Shown here: positions 1-9,165 of the stretch, piece by piece | How positions within the stretch are numbered: the stretch's first letter is position 1 | Layout: every line of letters starts with the position of its first letter | Source of the DNA: Salinimicrobium sediminilitoris | Lineage (GTDB): Bacteria > Bacteroidota > Bacteroidia > Flavobacteriales > Flavobacteriaceae | Assembly (NCBI RefSeq): GCF_020866905.1 | Contig: NZ_JAIVCC010000002.1 | Location: 248,001-312,000 of the forward strand | Length of the DNA: 64,000 nt | Direction of reading: 5' to 3' | The notes under the pieces: model-generated | What the model saw: the letters and a program-made list of their open reading frames with translations, nothing else | Told to the model about the DNA's origin: nothing | Database searches by the model: none | Position numbers and translations under genes: made by a program

Positions 1-533
1 GGATCTTCCCATCTTCCAAGTTCTTCAGACAGTTTTAATACCCACGCCCAGCCATAAGTGCGTTCAAAAGTACTCTCCTCCTTGCGGCTGAAGTATTTTA
101 CTTCTTCCCTAATGTTTTCGGCTGTCAAAGAAGATTTCAGCTTCTCCCGTATCTCCTCTGCCCTCTTCATCTCCGGAAATCTCTTCAGAAGACTTACCAG
201 CGTCCAGTGGGCGTGTACCGATGAGTGCCAGTCAAAACAGCCGTAAAAAGCAGGATGCAGTTCCTGGGGTTCCCCAATATCATCCGCCCCAGAAAGGGTC
301 TGGTTGAGTTTATTTGGATATTCCACATTAATGCAATCCAATGGTAGCTGCGCCAGCTTATTGGCTTCGTCTACAGTTAGCGCTATGGCTTTTGAGGGTT
401 CGAGCATGGCTACAGCTTCATCCACAAGAGTAGAGTCCTGTTGTGGTTCCTCTGCCATTTGTGATTCATCATTTCCTTTACAACTTACGGCCGCAAATGC
501 GGCAATCCACAATAATAATATCGTTCTTTTCAT
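1..533 (-). CDS. DUF2891 family lipoprotein, 3' end beyond the window
   Basis: The reading frame starts with ATG at 533 and is open to base 1, so only the first 177 codons are visible. A hydrophobic start ends in AAVSC with Cys18 followed by Lys-Gly-Asn, a lipoprotein signal. The acidic linker is followed by VEYPNKLNQTL and then HPAFYGCFDWHSSVH, which I recognise as the conserved N-terminal signature of DUF2891. The function of that family is not established. The gene starts 8 bases after the stop of the ComM-like gene on the same strand, so the two are probably cotranscribed. The family call is strong; the role is unknown. Confidence 0.8.
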   Translation of the reverse strand, partial: MKRTILLLWIAAFAAVSCKGNDESQMAEEPQQDSTLVDEAVAMLEPSKAIALTVDEANKLAQLPLDCINVEYPNKLNQTLSGADDIGEPQELHPAFYGCFDWHSSVHAHWTLVSLLKRFPEMKRAEEIREKLKSSLTAENIREEVKYFSRKEESTFERTYGWAWVLKLSEELGRWED

Positions 534-541
534 AGGTAATT

Positions 542-2080
542 TTATCCCAGCCATCCTTCCCTGTCCAGACTACGGTATTGAATGGCTTCACTTATATGAG
601 CTCCTTTAATTTTTTCTGAATCTTCTAAATCTGCAATTGTGCGTGCGACCTTAAGAATGCGATCGTAAGCCCTGGCCGATAAATTTAGCCGTTCCATCGC
701 AACCTTTAGCAGGTTCATTGAATCTGGGTCAAGGCTGCAATGTGCTCTGATTTGCTTCACGCTCATTTGCGCGTTATAATGTACTTTTTCATTATCCTCA
801 AACCTGTCGGTTTGCTTTTGCCTTGCGGCTGTCACTCTTTTTCTTATGTCAAGGCTACTTTCCCCCCGCCTGTCCTCACTTAGCTTTTCAAATGGAACCG
901 GAGTCACTTCGATATGAATATCTATTCTATCCAGCAAAGGCCCGCTTATTTTGCTCATGTACCTGTGCATTTCTGAAGGAGAGGACGTTACCGGCGAACC
1001 CGGATCATTAAAGTATCCGCTGGGGCTGGGATTCATACTGGCGACCAGCATAAAACTTGAAGGATAAGTCACCGTGAATTTGGCTCTTGAAATTGTTACC
1101 TCCCTGTCCTCTAAAGGTTGTCGCATTACTTCCAGTACACTCCTCTTAAATTCGGGAAGTTCATCTAAAAACAGGACTCCGTTGTGGGATAGCGAAATTT
1201 CTCCCGGCTGTGGATAAGCTCCGCCGCCAACCAGCGCAACGTCGCTAATAGTATGATGGGGACTCCTAAAAGGCCTGTGTGCCATTAAGCCCACACTTTC
1301 TTTTACCCGCCCTACTACGCTATGAATTTTTGTGGTTTCCAAAGCTTCATTTAAGGTCATGGGAGGCAAAATACTCGGTAATCGTTTTGCCAGCATAGTT
1401 TTTCCTGCCCCGGGTGGACCAATTAAAATAATATTATGTCCACCTGCGGCAGCGATTTCCATGCAGCGTTTAATAGACTCCTGACCTTTAACATCGGCAA
1501 AGTCGTGTTCAGGATTTTCCAGCTCCTGATAAAACTCCTTCCGGGTATCGATCACAGTTCTTTCCAGCTGCTCCCCCCGGTCAAAAAAGCGGATTATTTC
1601 ATCTATATTTTCAATTCCGTACACCTCCAGTCCACTAACAATTGCGGCTTCTTTTACGTTCTGCTTCGGAAGTATAAAACCTTTAAATCCTTCTTCCTTA
1701 GCTTTTATTGCTATAGGTAAAGCCCCTTTTATAGGCTGCAGACTTCCGTCAAGGGAAAGTTCGCCCATGATGATATAGTCGCCAATGTTGGTGGCCTTAA
1801 TTTGGCCTGAAGCCATGAGAATTCCCATGGCAAAAGTGAGGTCATATGCTGAACCTTCCTTCCGAAGATCGGCCGGTGCCATATTTACTGTAATTTTCTT
1901 TCCGGGGAGATTGTAACCAACATTTTTGAGTGCGGCAGCAATCCTGAAGCTGCTTTCCTTCACAGCAATGTCCGGAAGCCCAACGAGATGATATCCTATG
2001 CCGGTGTCTACGTTTACTTCCACCGTGATGGTGGTGGCTTCTACACCAAAAACTGCACTTCCGTAAACTTTAACCAGCAT
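542..2080 (-). CDS. comM: ComM/YifB-type Mg-chelatase-like AAA+ ATPase
   Basis: A 512-residue protein with an N-terminal Lon-protease-like domain (about 1-175), a Walker A motif GPPGAGKT (221-228) and a Walker B region LFLDELPEF (303-311), followed by the [14 protein letters not shown] block of the ChlI/ComM family. In other bacteria ComM is a hexameric helicase that promotes branch migration during integration of DNA taken up by transformation. The usual cysteine cluster after NP is replaced here: the segment reads [20 protein letters not shown] (350-369), with Ser where ComM proteins normally have Cys. Length is normal. A likely promoter sits just upstream and the DUF2891 gene follows after 8 bases. 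Confidence 0.9.
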   Translation of the reverse strand: MLVKVYGSAVFGVEATTITVEVNVDTGIGYHLVGLPDIAVKESSFRIAAALKNVGYNLPGKKITVNMAPADLRKEGSAYDLTFAMGILMASGQIKATNIGDYIIMGELSLDGSLQPIKGALPIAIKAKEEGFKGFILPKQNVKEAAIVSGLEVYGIENIDEIIRFFDRGEQLERTVIDTRKEFYQELENPEHDFADVKGQESIKRCMEIAAAGGHNIILIGPPGAGKTMLAKRLPSILPPMTLNEALETTKIHSVVGRVKESVGLMAHRPFRSPHHTISDVALVGGGAYPQPGEISLSHNGVLFLDELPEFKRSVLEVMRQPLEDREVTISRAKFTVTYPSSFMLVASMNPSPSGYFNDPGSPVTSSPSEMHRYMSKISGPLLDRIDIHIEVTPVPFEKLSEDRRGESSLDIRKRVTAARQKQTDRFEDNEKVHYNAQMSVKQIRAHCSLDPDSMNLLKVAMERLNLSARAYDRILKVARTIADLEDSEKIKGAHISEAIQYRSLDREGWLG

Positions 2081-2096
2081 TAAAAAAATCTTTGAC

Positions 2097-2110
2097 TAAA
2101 TGTAGTAAAA
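2097..2110 (-). promoter_or_regulatory. Candidate promoter of the comM-like gene
   Basis: On the minus strand the bases read TTTTACTACATTTA. TACATTTA (2104-2097) is one base off the Bacteroidota -7 consensus TAnnTTTG and lies 16 bases before the ATG at 2080. The identical 14-base word occurs upstream of the small basic gene at 56889-56996, in the same position relative to its start. No matching -33 TTTG was identified. Confidence 0.4.
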
Positions 2111-2178
2111 ATTTCGGGTTAAGGCGGGAGCCCTGTTTTTTAAACAAATATTTATGATTTATTCAAAATGAAAACCTC

Positions 2179-2197
2179 TCCAAAATGCCATTTTTGA
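2179..2197. repeat. Copy of the TCAAAAATG-N-CATTTTTGA palindrome
   Basis: TCCAAAATG, one centre base, CATTTTTGA: an interrupted palindrome with one mismatch. It lies in the intergenic region between comM and the kinase terminator. Closely similar copies are at 9117-9135 and 49401-49419. Function unknown. Confidence 0.55.
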
Positions 2198-2213
2198 AAC
2201 GTATATAAATGAA

Positions 2214-2239
2214 AACGGCTGCCCATCTAGGCAGCCGTT
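2214..2239 (-). terminator. Terminator of the pfkA-gap-kinase operon
   Basis: AACGGCTGCC (2214-2223) pairs perfectly with GGCAGCCGTT (2230-2239) around a 6-base loop. On the minus strand it is followed by a short T-rich run. It lies 24 bases past the stop of the kinase gene. Confidence 0.75.
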
Positions 2240-2263
2240 CTCTAAAAGTTGTGAAAGAAAAAA

Positions 2264-3121
2264 CTATTTTCCTATGAAGTGTTTCCTGTAGTAATCAATG
2301 ATCCCGTCAATAGGACGTTGCACGAAGTTACCAGGTTCAAGCCGGTATGGCTGCAAAGAATCCTTAATTATGTCCTGGGAAAAATAAGCTATGGAACCTA
2401 CAAAGTGAATAGGCACATTCTGGGCTTCTTTAAAGCAAAGTACCCTGTGCTCAATAAAGTTCTGCATTCCTTCAGCGATAAGTTGATAGAAATATCCATT
2501 TCTCTCATTTTTAAAGATGAATTCCGCAAAATGAGCAAGATAAGTGTTAGGGCTATCTTTTTTGTAGATATTCTCCTTAATAGAATCTGATGATATATCG
2601 TACTCTTTTTCAAAAATATCAGCCAGTTTTTTTGGCATTTTCTTGTAATAGTAATCGCGTATAAGCCTTTTCCCGAAGTAATTTCCACTGGCTTCATCCA
2701 TCAAGATATATCCCAGAGAATCTACTGCTGTTCTTACGGTTTTCCCATCGTAATAACAACTGTTGGAACCTGTTCCAAGAATACATACAATTCCAGGCTT
2801 ATCTGTAACTGCATAAACAGCTGCGACCATATCTTCCTGTACTCTAACGTCACTGGCACCCGAAAAATAAGTGCTTAGAATGGCCTTTAATAAGGCCGTG
2901 GGTTTTGCCGTTCCGCATCCTGCACCATAAAAATGGACTCTTTCTACCTTTTCTTTTACCTGTTTAAGGTCAAGGTTTTCCTCCAGTCTTTCCTGAAGTA
3001 CTTCTGTCTTGAACACTGCAGGATTAAGTCCTTTGGTGCGTGTTTTCATTATTTGCTCACCTTCCGAATCAAGTAAGATCCAGTCACATTTAGTGGAGCC
3101 TCCGTCTGCTATTAAAATCAT
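2264..3121 (-). CDS. BadF/BadG-family (N-acetylglucosamine kinase-like) sugar kinase
   Basis: An ASKHA-fold kinase with the phosphate-1 motif ADGGSTKCDW at the N-terminus and the phosphate-2 motif ILGTGSNS near residue 110, as in BadF/BadG/BcrA/BcrD ATPases and eukaryotic-type GlcNAc kinases. I place the start at ATG 3121, giving 285 residues that begin right at the first beta-strand. An in-frame TTG at 3136 would add five residues but falls inside the upstream terminator stem. It follows pfkA and gap on the same strand. The substrate is not visible in the sequence; a hexose or hexosamine is likely from the family and the glycolytic setting. Confidence 0.75.
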   Translation of the reverse strand: MILIADGGSTKCDWILLDSEGEQIMKTRTKGLNPAVFKTEVLQERLEENLDLKQVKEKVERVHFYGAGCGTAKPTALLKAILSTYFSGASDVRVQEDMVAAVYAVTDKPGIVCILGTGSNSCYYDGKTVRTAVDSLGYILMDEASGNYFGKRLIRDYYYKKMPKKLADIFEKEYDISSDSIKENIYKKDSPNTYLAHFAEFIFKNERNGYFYQLIAEGMQNFIEHRVLCFKEAQNVPIHFVGSIAYFSQDIIKDSLQPYRLEPGNFVQRPIDGIIDYYRKHFIGK

Positions 3122-3134
3122 AATAGGAAGTATC

Positions 3135-3164
3135 AAAAAGCCCTGACCAAAGGCAGGGCTTTTT
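3135..3164 (-). terminator. Terminator or attenuator between gap and the kinase gene
   Basis: AAAAAGCCCTG (3135-3145) pairs with CAGGGCTTTTT (3154-3164) around an 8-base loop, leaving a run of five T on the minus strand. It begins 6 bases after the gap stop and ends only 13 bases before the kinase ATG. Kinase expression therefore needs read-through or a start within the stem region. Confidence 0.75.
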
Positions 3165-3170
3165 TATTAA

Positions 3171-4184
<1,014 letters not shown>

Positions 4185-4194
4185 TTAATTTAAA

Positions 4195-5181
4195 TTATAT
4201 GGTGGTGATGTTCAACACCCGTCTCAATTCTTTATCTAATGGCTTAGAGCCTTTTATAGCAACTTCAAAATCCACCGATGTCACTAATTTGTGTGTAATC
4301 CCTACCATAACCCCGGTTTCTCCCCGCAGTAAAGCCTCTACAGCCCCTACTCCAAGTTTACTGGCAAGAACCCTGTCATAGCAGCTTGGTGCTCCACCCC
4401 GTTGGATGTGCCCCAGTACCGACACTCTAATATCATAATCTGTAAGGTTCTCTCCAATAAAGTCGGCAAGTTCGAAAATGTTCTTACCACTTTTTTCACC
4501 TTCGGCTACTACAATGATACTGGAGGTTTTACCCGATTTTCGGCTTTTGGTAAGAGAATCCAGCATCCTTTCTATCCCCATATCCTCTTCGGGAATGAGA
4601 ATCTCCTCGGCTCCGGCTCCAATTCCGGCATTTAAAGCAATATCACCGGCATCCCGACCCATTACTTCCACAAGGAAAAGACGGTCATGAGAACTGGCAG
4701 TGTCCCTTATTTTATCAATGGCATCAACCACTGTATTCAAAGCGGTATCATATCCTATAGTATAATCGGTCCCGTTGATATCATTATCAATGGTGCCGGG
4801 AATCCCAACTACCGGCATACCGTGTTCCTTCTCCAGGTGAATAGCTCCGGTAAAAGTACCGTCACCACCTATTACCACAAGAGCATCAATCTCGGCATCC
4901 TTTAGATTTTTATAGGCCTTTGCACGACCTTCTACTGTTCGGAATTCCTGGGAGCGGGCAGATTTAAGAAATGTCCCACCTTTGTTAATTATATTTCTTA
5001 CAGAGCGGGCAGTAAGTAACTCAAAATCCCCTTCAATAAGACCTTGATATCCTCTGTAAATTCCTATACATTCTATATTGTAAAAAGCACAACTTCGGGT
5101 CACAGCTCGAATTGCTGCATTCATTCCGGGAGCGTCTCCTCCAGAAGTTAATACCCCGATTTTTTTTATTTTCTCTAACAT
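4195..5181 (-). CDS. pfkA: ATP-dependent 6-phosphofructokinase
   Basis: 328 residues. Visible motifs are TSGGDAPGMN (12-21) for ATP binding, GGDGTFTGA (105-113) with Gly108 as in ATP-dependent rather than PPi-dependent enzymes, and PGTIDND (128-134), in which Asp132 should be the catalytic base. The fructose-6-phosphate region LGHIQRGG is present. It catalyses the committed step of glycolysis. It is the first gene of a pfkA-gap-kinase unit. The upstream region has a candidate promoter overlapped by a LacI-type operator, suggesting sugar-responsive control. Confidence 0.97.
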   Translation of the reverse strand: MLEKIKKIGVLTSGGDAPGMNAAIRAVTRSCAFYNIECIGIYRGYQGLIEGDFELLTARSVRNIINKGGTFLKSARSQEFRTVEGRAKAYKNLKDAEIDALVVIGGDGTFTGAIHLEKEHGMPVVGIPGTIDNDINGTDYTIGYDTALNTVVDAIDKIRDTASSHDRLFLVEVMGRDAGDIALNAGIGAGAEEILIPEEDMGIERMLDSLTKSRKSGKTSSIIVVAEGEKSGKNIFELADFIGENLTDYDIRVSVLGHIQRGGAPSCYDRVLASKLGVGAVEALLRGETGVMVGITHKLVTSVDFEVAIKGSKPLDKELRRVLNITTI

Positions 5182-5204
5182 CAGTGTAAAGCTATTTCAA
5201 TTCC

Positions 5205-5236
5205 ATAAGATAACCTAATCAATTAAATTTCTCAAA
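5205..5236 (-). promoter_or_regulatory. Candidate promoter of pfkA-gap-kinase
   Basis: On the minus strand TTTG (5236-5233) is followed 20 bases later by TATCTTAT (5212-5205), resembling the Bacteroidota -33 TTTG / -7 TAnnTTTG pair with normal spacing. The predicted start is about 7 bases further on, leaving a short leader before ATG 5181. Confidence 0.5.
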
Positions 5237-5244
5237 CGTTTTCG
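5231..5244. promoter_or_regulatory. LacI-type operator upstream of pfkA
   Basis: CTCAAACGTTTTCG matches 12 of 14 bases of the perfect palindrome CGAAAACGTTTTCG found between lacI and susC. The exact shared word AAACGTTTTCGG is 12 bases. It covers the candidate -33 box of pfkA, so binding would be expected to block transcription. No other intergenic copy was found in this window. Confidence 0.55.
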
Positions 5245-5256
5245 GTTAATAAAAAA

Positions 5257-5286
5257 GAAAAAAGCCCCATTTTTGAGGCTTTTTTA
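5257..5286 (-). terminator. Terminator of the glucan-degradation operon
   Basis: AAAAAAGCCCC and GAGGCTTTTTT form a hairpin with one mismatch and a short T-rich loop, giving a T run on both strands. It lies just past the stop (5306) of the last amylase gene on the minus strand. Confidence 0.65.
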
Positions 5287-5305
5287 TATTTTTTTGGGCA
5301 ATTTA

Positions 5306-6742
5306 TTAATTATCTGCTAATATTACATATTCCCAAGGGCCGAAATGATATTGGTCATTTTTCTGCTTTTTAAAATCTTTTTTTCCAAGATAAGGTTGCA
5401 TTTCATTTTCCAACTCAAGGGTAAAATCGGCTGGTTTTTCTGAAAGATTGGCGATGTAGATCAACTTTTCCCCTCCCTTTGATCTTTCAAAAGCAAGGAT
5501 TTGCTTATCCATTGAAGTTTGCAGCCTGTTATAAGCTGCTGCTTCCTTGCCTCCATGCAATGCTTTATTCTGGTTTTTAAGCTGACCCAGTTTTTCCAAA
5601 AGTGGCCACATCACGCCTTTAGTTTTAGAAATGGTGTCTTTTTCAAAGAACCTGAGTCTTTTATCCATGTCATACTCCTGCCCGCTATAGATTAATGGCA
5701 TCCCGGGAATGCTGTATGTAAGAGCTACCATAGCTTCGGCGGCATCTCCCATTCTCTCGCGAACTGTTCCATTCCATGAATTCTCATCGTGATTTGTTAC
5801 AAAGTTCATAAGATAATCATCCTCCTGGTAAGTGGTATCGATCTTTTTCATGTACTCATCCCAGGCCTCCACAGTGGCTTTTCCCTGCGCGATCTGGTTC
5901 TTTAAATGATGGCCTTCCCAGTTATATCCCATGTCAAAGGCGTTGTGGAAAAGATCTTTATCTTCAGACTCTGCCAGCATAAACACAGGTTTGGTTTCCT
6001 GAAGTTGTGGCACTGCCTGGTCCCAGAATTCTGTAGGCACTTCTCCGGCAACATCAGCTCTAAAGCCGTCGATATCGTGCTCTTCGATCCAGTACTTCAT
6101 TTCGGCGGTCATTGCTTCCCACAGCTCTTTATTGTCATAATTAAGGTCGGCAACATCTGTCCATCCCCATGATTCTCCGGTAGCCGGGTTTAGTGGATCT
6201 ACAGGCTCCCCTTGTTCATTCTGAGTATAAAAATCGGGGTTTTCTTCCAGCCATGGGTGGTCCCAGCCGGTGTGGTTGGCAACCCAGTCAAGGATCACAT
6301 ACATGCCGTTTTCATGAGCAGTTTCAACCAGTTCATCAAGATCTTCCTTGGTGCCAAATTCAGGATTTACCGCAGTATAATCTGCAATAGCATAATAACT
6401 GCCAAGGTATTTCTTCCTTTCTTCAGGATCTTCGATATCCTCAATACTTAGATCATTAGTAGCCTTTCTACGAACTTCAGAAATTGGATATATTGGCATT
6501 AGCCATATCACTTTTACTCCCAGGTCTTTTAACTGCGGAATATCTTTGGTGAAGGCATCAAACGTTCCTTCGGGAGAATACTGCCTTATATTGGCTTCAT
6601 AAATAACCGCCGATTCCATGGCTTCGTTGGTTACCGGCTCAATTGTTTGCTCTTCCTCAACTACGGCTACAGTTTCCTCGGGCTCATTTTTACATGAGGC
6701 CAGTGTTAGTAAACCGAGTAATAAAATCGATATTTTCTTCAT
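5306..6742 (-). CDS. GH13 alpha-amylase family lipoprotein
   Basis: 478 residues. The signal peptide ends in TLASC with Cys17 as lipid attachment site. The (beta/alpha)8 barrel holds the four GH13 regions: DWVANH (152-157); GFRAD with nucleophile Asp230; AESED with acid/base Glu258; and TNHDE with Asp319. A short beta C-terminal domain follows. It probably cleaves internal or terminal alpha-1,4 bonds of starch-type glucans from the outer membrane or periplasmic face; the exact subfamily cannot be read. It is the last gene of the lacI-MFS-pgmB-GH65-GH13-GH31 operon, 11 bases after GH31, and is followed by a terminator. Confidence 0.9.
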   Translation of the reverse strand: MKKISILLLGLLTLASCKNEPEETVAVVEEEQTIEPVTNEAMESAVIYEANIRQYSPEGTFDAFTKDIPQLKDLGVKVIWLMPIYPISEVRRKATNDLSIEDIEDPEERKKYLGSYYAIADYTAVNPEFGTKEDLDELVETAHENGMYVILDWVANHTGWDHPWLEENPDFYTQNEQGEPVDPLNPATGESWGWTDVADLNYDNKELWEAMTAEMKYWIEEHDIDGFRADVAGEVPTEFWDQAVPQLQETKPVFMLAESEDKDLFHNAFDMGYNWEGHHLKNQIAQGKATVEAWDEYMKKIDTTYQEDDYLMNFVTNHDENSWNGTVRERMGDAAEAMVALTYSIPGMPLIYSGQEYDMDKRLRFFEKDTISKTKGVMWPLLEKLGQLKNQNKALHGGKEAAAYNRLQTSMDKQILAFERSKGGEKLIYIANLSEKPADFTLELENEMQPYLGKKDFKKQKNDQYHFGPWEYVILADN

Positions 6743-6753
6743 ATGAAATAAAT

Positions 6754-9165
6754 TTAGTTAATAATGGTAAGACTTGTTTTGTCGTTGTTTAAACTAACAG
6801 GGATTAAAAGTTTGTGCTCTTTTTGATCATATTCGAATTTGATCTTTTTACTGTTTATCTGAATTTCCCCGGGTCTCTTGTCCAGGTTGTGGATCACCAG
6901 GTCTACTTCTTTAAATTCTGAAGCTTCCCGCGCACTTCCCAGTTTTTTCAGAATATCGATCGAGAGTTTCTTCTCTGTGGTGCGGCTCTTGAAATAAAGA
7001 ATCTCATATTCTCCATTTTCATAAGACCCGGATGTTTTTCCATCATCGTGATACAGAATATCTTCAGTCTCCCCGGCATCCGTGTCAAAAAAGTAATGTA
7101 ACTCCACATCTTCTGCAGAAAAACTTTGCGTGGTTTGCATTGGCTTTGCCATAGGTATAAAAGCTCCGCCCCGCACAAAGGTTGGTATATATTCTTCTTT
7201 CAACTGAATTGTCGCTGTTGTACCTCCTGAAAATTTCTCTCCGGTATAAAAATCAAACCAGTTCGATTCCTTCGGAAAATATACCTCCTGTTGATCTATA
7301 TTTTCCTGAAGCACCGGCGAAATAAGAAAGTTTTCACCCCATAAATAAGTCCCTGCGACCGAATAAAGTCTGAAATTTTCAGGCTCCTCAAAGAAAAGAG
7401 GTCGCATTAGAGGTAAACCTTCGGTAGTGTTTCTAAAAGCTAAAGTGTAGTTATATGGCACGAGTTGATAGCGTAGCTCGATTGCCTTTTTTGAAAGGGC
7501 TTTTGTTTTTGGCTCCCTAAAAACAGGTTCAGACGGTACTGCTTCCTGGGCATGCGGGCGAAAAATTGGTTGGAATACTCCGTACTGCAGCCATCTTACG
7601 TATAACTCATCATTAAGATTATCACCGGCAAAGCCACCCAGATCTGAGTGCATATAAGCCAACCCCTGAAGTCCCATTTGCAGAGAAATCTCCGGTTGTG
7701 GTTTTAATCCGCCCCAGCTCCTATTCACATCCCCGGACCATGGCATCAATCCGAACCTTTGAGAACCAGCAGCCCCGGCACGCATAAGGATAAATGGTCT
7801 TTGATCAGAAAATGATTGTTGGTAACCTTCATGGATCAACTTCGCCCAGTAATGGCCATAAATGTTATGAACCTCATTGGCTGTTCCGGTCCTGTGGATA
7901 AGGCTTTCAGGATGCACCTCGGGTTCTCCCAAATCACCCCACCAGCCGCCAACCCCCATTTCTGTCAGCTCCTCATAAATATTCCAGAACCAATCCTGCG
8001 CCTGCGGGTCAAAAATGTCGATTAAACTAGTATTTCCAAAGTAAAAGTCGTAGGTAAAAGGATTACCAAGAGAATCTTTCGCCAGCACATCTTCCCGCAC
8101 GGCTTCTTCCCACCTGTTGGAGGTGGTAAGAACAAAAGGTTCTGTGACCAGGATAGTTTTTACCCCGTCCTCTGCAAGATCCTGCATCATTTCCTTTGGC
8201 TGCGGAAAAGAGTCTGTGACAAACGCGAGATTTCCCATTGTACCTTTTATCTCATGGCCAAACCAAAAAAGGTCAATAATTACAGCGTCTACGGGAATTT
8301 CTTCTTCTCTAAACTTTTCTATGGTTTCCTCTACCTCTTTCCGGGAGTGATAACCAAAACGGCTGGAGAAATTTCCAAAAGCCCAGCGCGGTGGTAACGG
8401 CTGTCGTCCTGTCAAAAGTGTATAATTCCCAACGATATTTTCCCAGGTGTCTCCTACCACAAGTTGATAGGTTTTTCGCCCACCTATAGTTTCATAGGTA
8501 AGAATATTGCTAAAATTGCTATCCAGGTCAAGATATCCAATAGGCGCATTATCGAAATGGAGTAAATATTTTTCTGAAGACAGGACTATGGGTAACGTAA
8601 AATTGAGAAGTTCGCTTTTGGTTTCATAGCCGTAATGGGCTTTATTATAAAGCTGAAGCCTGTTTCCCCTCCTGTTCATCCCCAGAGCTCGTGCACCACC
8701 GCCCATAAGAACTTCAGATTCGGTGAGATTGAAGTTCAATTTCTCATGCTCCTCTCCCTTTGAATAACCTGTATTTTCTGAAATCACCTTTTCTCCATCA
8801 AAAAAATAAGTGACCTGAAATGGCATTTTTGAGACCTCTATATCCAACCCTTCAGAATCGATAAAGACTTTTTCTTCTCCTTCAGAAACAGTAAAATTAA
8901 CGGTTTGCGGTTTCAACACCACTGCGTGAGATTCCTCTATATAATCCTGCCCCGAGGGAACAAAAGCGGTCTCAATAATTTCCGGAGTAAAATACCTGAA
9001 AAGGTACTTCCCATCACTGGTGGTGATCTCTACACCCGCGGCTGTCTTTTCATGCCCTAAATAGTTTCGATTTGTATTTTGAGAATACAAAGAGAAAGAC
9101 AACAAAAGACAACCTGTCAAAAATGCCATTTTTGGCAAGTCTTTCCGAAGCGGGTTCATAGCCAT
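6754..9165 (-). CDS. GH31 alpha-glucosidase, periplasmic
   Basis: 803 residues with an N-terminal galactose-mutarotase-like domain, a GH31 barrel and C-terminal beta domains. The nucleophile is Asp411 in WWGDLGEPE and the likely acid/base Asp479 in PWSGDVNRSW, both GH31 signatures. A hydrophobic stretch ending SLYSQ suggests export by signal peptidase I, with no lipobox. The start ATG at 9165 overlaps the stop of the preceding gene (TAATG), favouring translational coupling; an internal ATG at 9129 (residue 13) is an alternative. It should release glucose from non-reducing ends of malto-oligosaccharides, alongside its GH13 and GH65 neighbours. Confidence 0.92.
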   Translation of the reverse strand: MAMNPLRKDLPKMAFLTGCLLLSFSLYSQNTNRNYLGHEKTAAGVEITTSDGKYLFRYFTPEIIETAFVPSGQDYIEESHAVVLKPQTVNFTVSEGEEKVFIDSEGLDIEVSKMPFQVTYFFDGEKVISENTGYSKGEEHEKLNFNLTESEVLMGGGARALGMNRRGNRLQLYNKAHYGYETKSELLNFTLPIVLSSEKYLLHFDNAPIGYLDLDSNFSNILTYETIGGRKTYQLVVGDTWENIVGNYTLLTGRQPLPPRWAFGNFSSRFGYHSRKEVEETIEKFREEEIPVDAVIIDLFWFGHEIKGTMGNLAFVTDSFPQPKEMMQDLAEDGVKTILVTEPFVLTTSNRWEEAVREDVLAKDSLGNPFTYDFYFGNTSLIDIFDPQAQDWFWNIYEELTEMGVGGWWGDLGEPEVHPESLIHRTGTANEVHNIYGHYWAKLIHEGYQQSFSDQRPFILMRAGAAGSQRFGLMPWSGDVNRSWGGLKPQPEISLQMGLQGLAYMHSDLGGFAGDNLNDELYVRWLQYGVFQPIFRPHAQEAVPSEPVFREPKTKALSKKAIELRYQLVPYNYTLAFRNTTEGLPLMRPLFFEEPENFRLYSVAGTYLWGENFLISPVLQENIDQQEVYFPKESNWFDFYTGEKFSGGTTATIQLKEEYIPTFVRGGAFIPMAKPMQTTQSFSAEDVELHYFFDTDAGETEDILYHDDGKTSGSYENGEYEILYFKSRTTEKKLSIDILKKLGSAREASEFKEVDLVIHNLDKRPGEIQINSKKIKFEYDQKEHKLLIPVSLNNDKTSLTIIN
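9117..9135. repeat. Copy of the TCAAAAATG-N-CATTTTTGA palindrome inside the GH31 signal peptide
   Basis: TCAAAAATG, centre base C, CATTTTTGG (one mismatch). Together with the preceding ACCTG it matches 49396-49418 at 22 of 23 positions. Here it encodes residues 11-17 of GH31 and contains the alternative start ATG at 9129. Confidence 0.5.

Noticed and set aside
3122-3136. Upstream TTG start for the BadF-type kinase
   Set aside because: It falls in the terminator stem and adds residues before the conserved first strand; ATG 3121 is better. The same reasoning applies to TTG starts upstream of lacI, galT, deoC and the methionine lyase gene.
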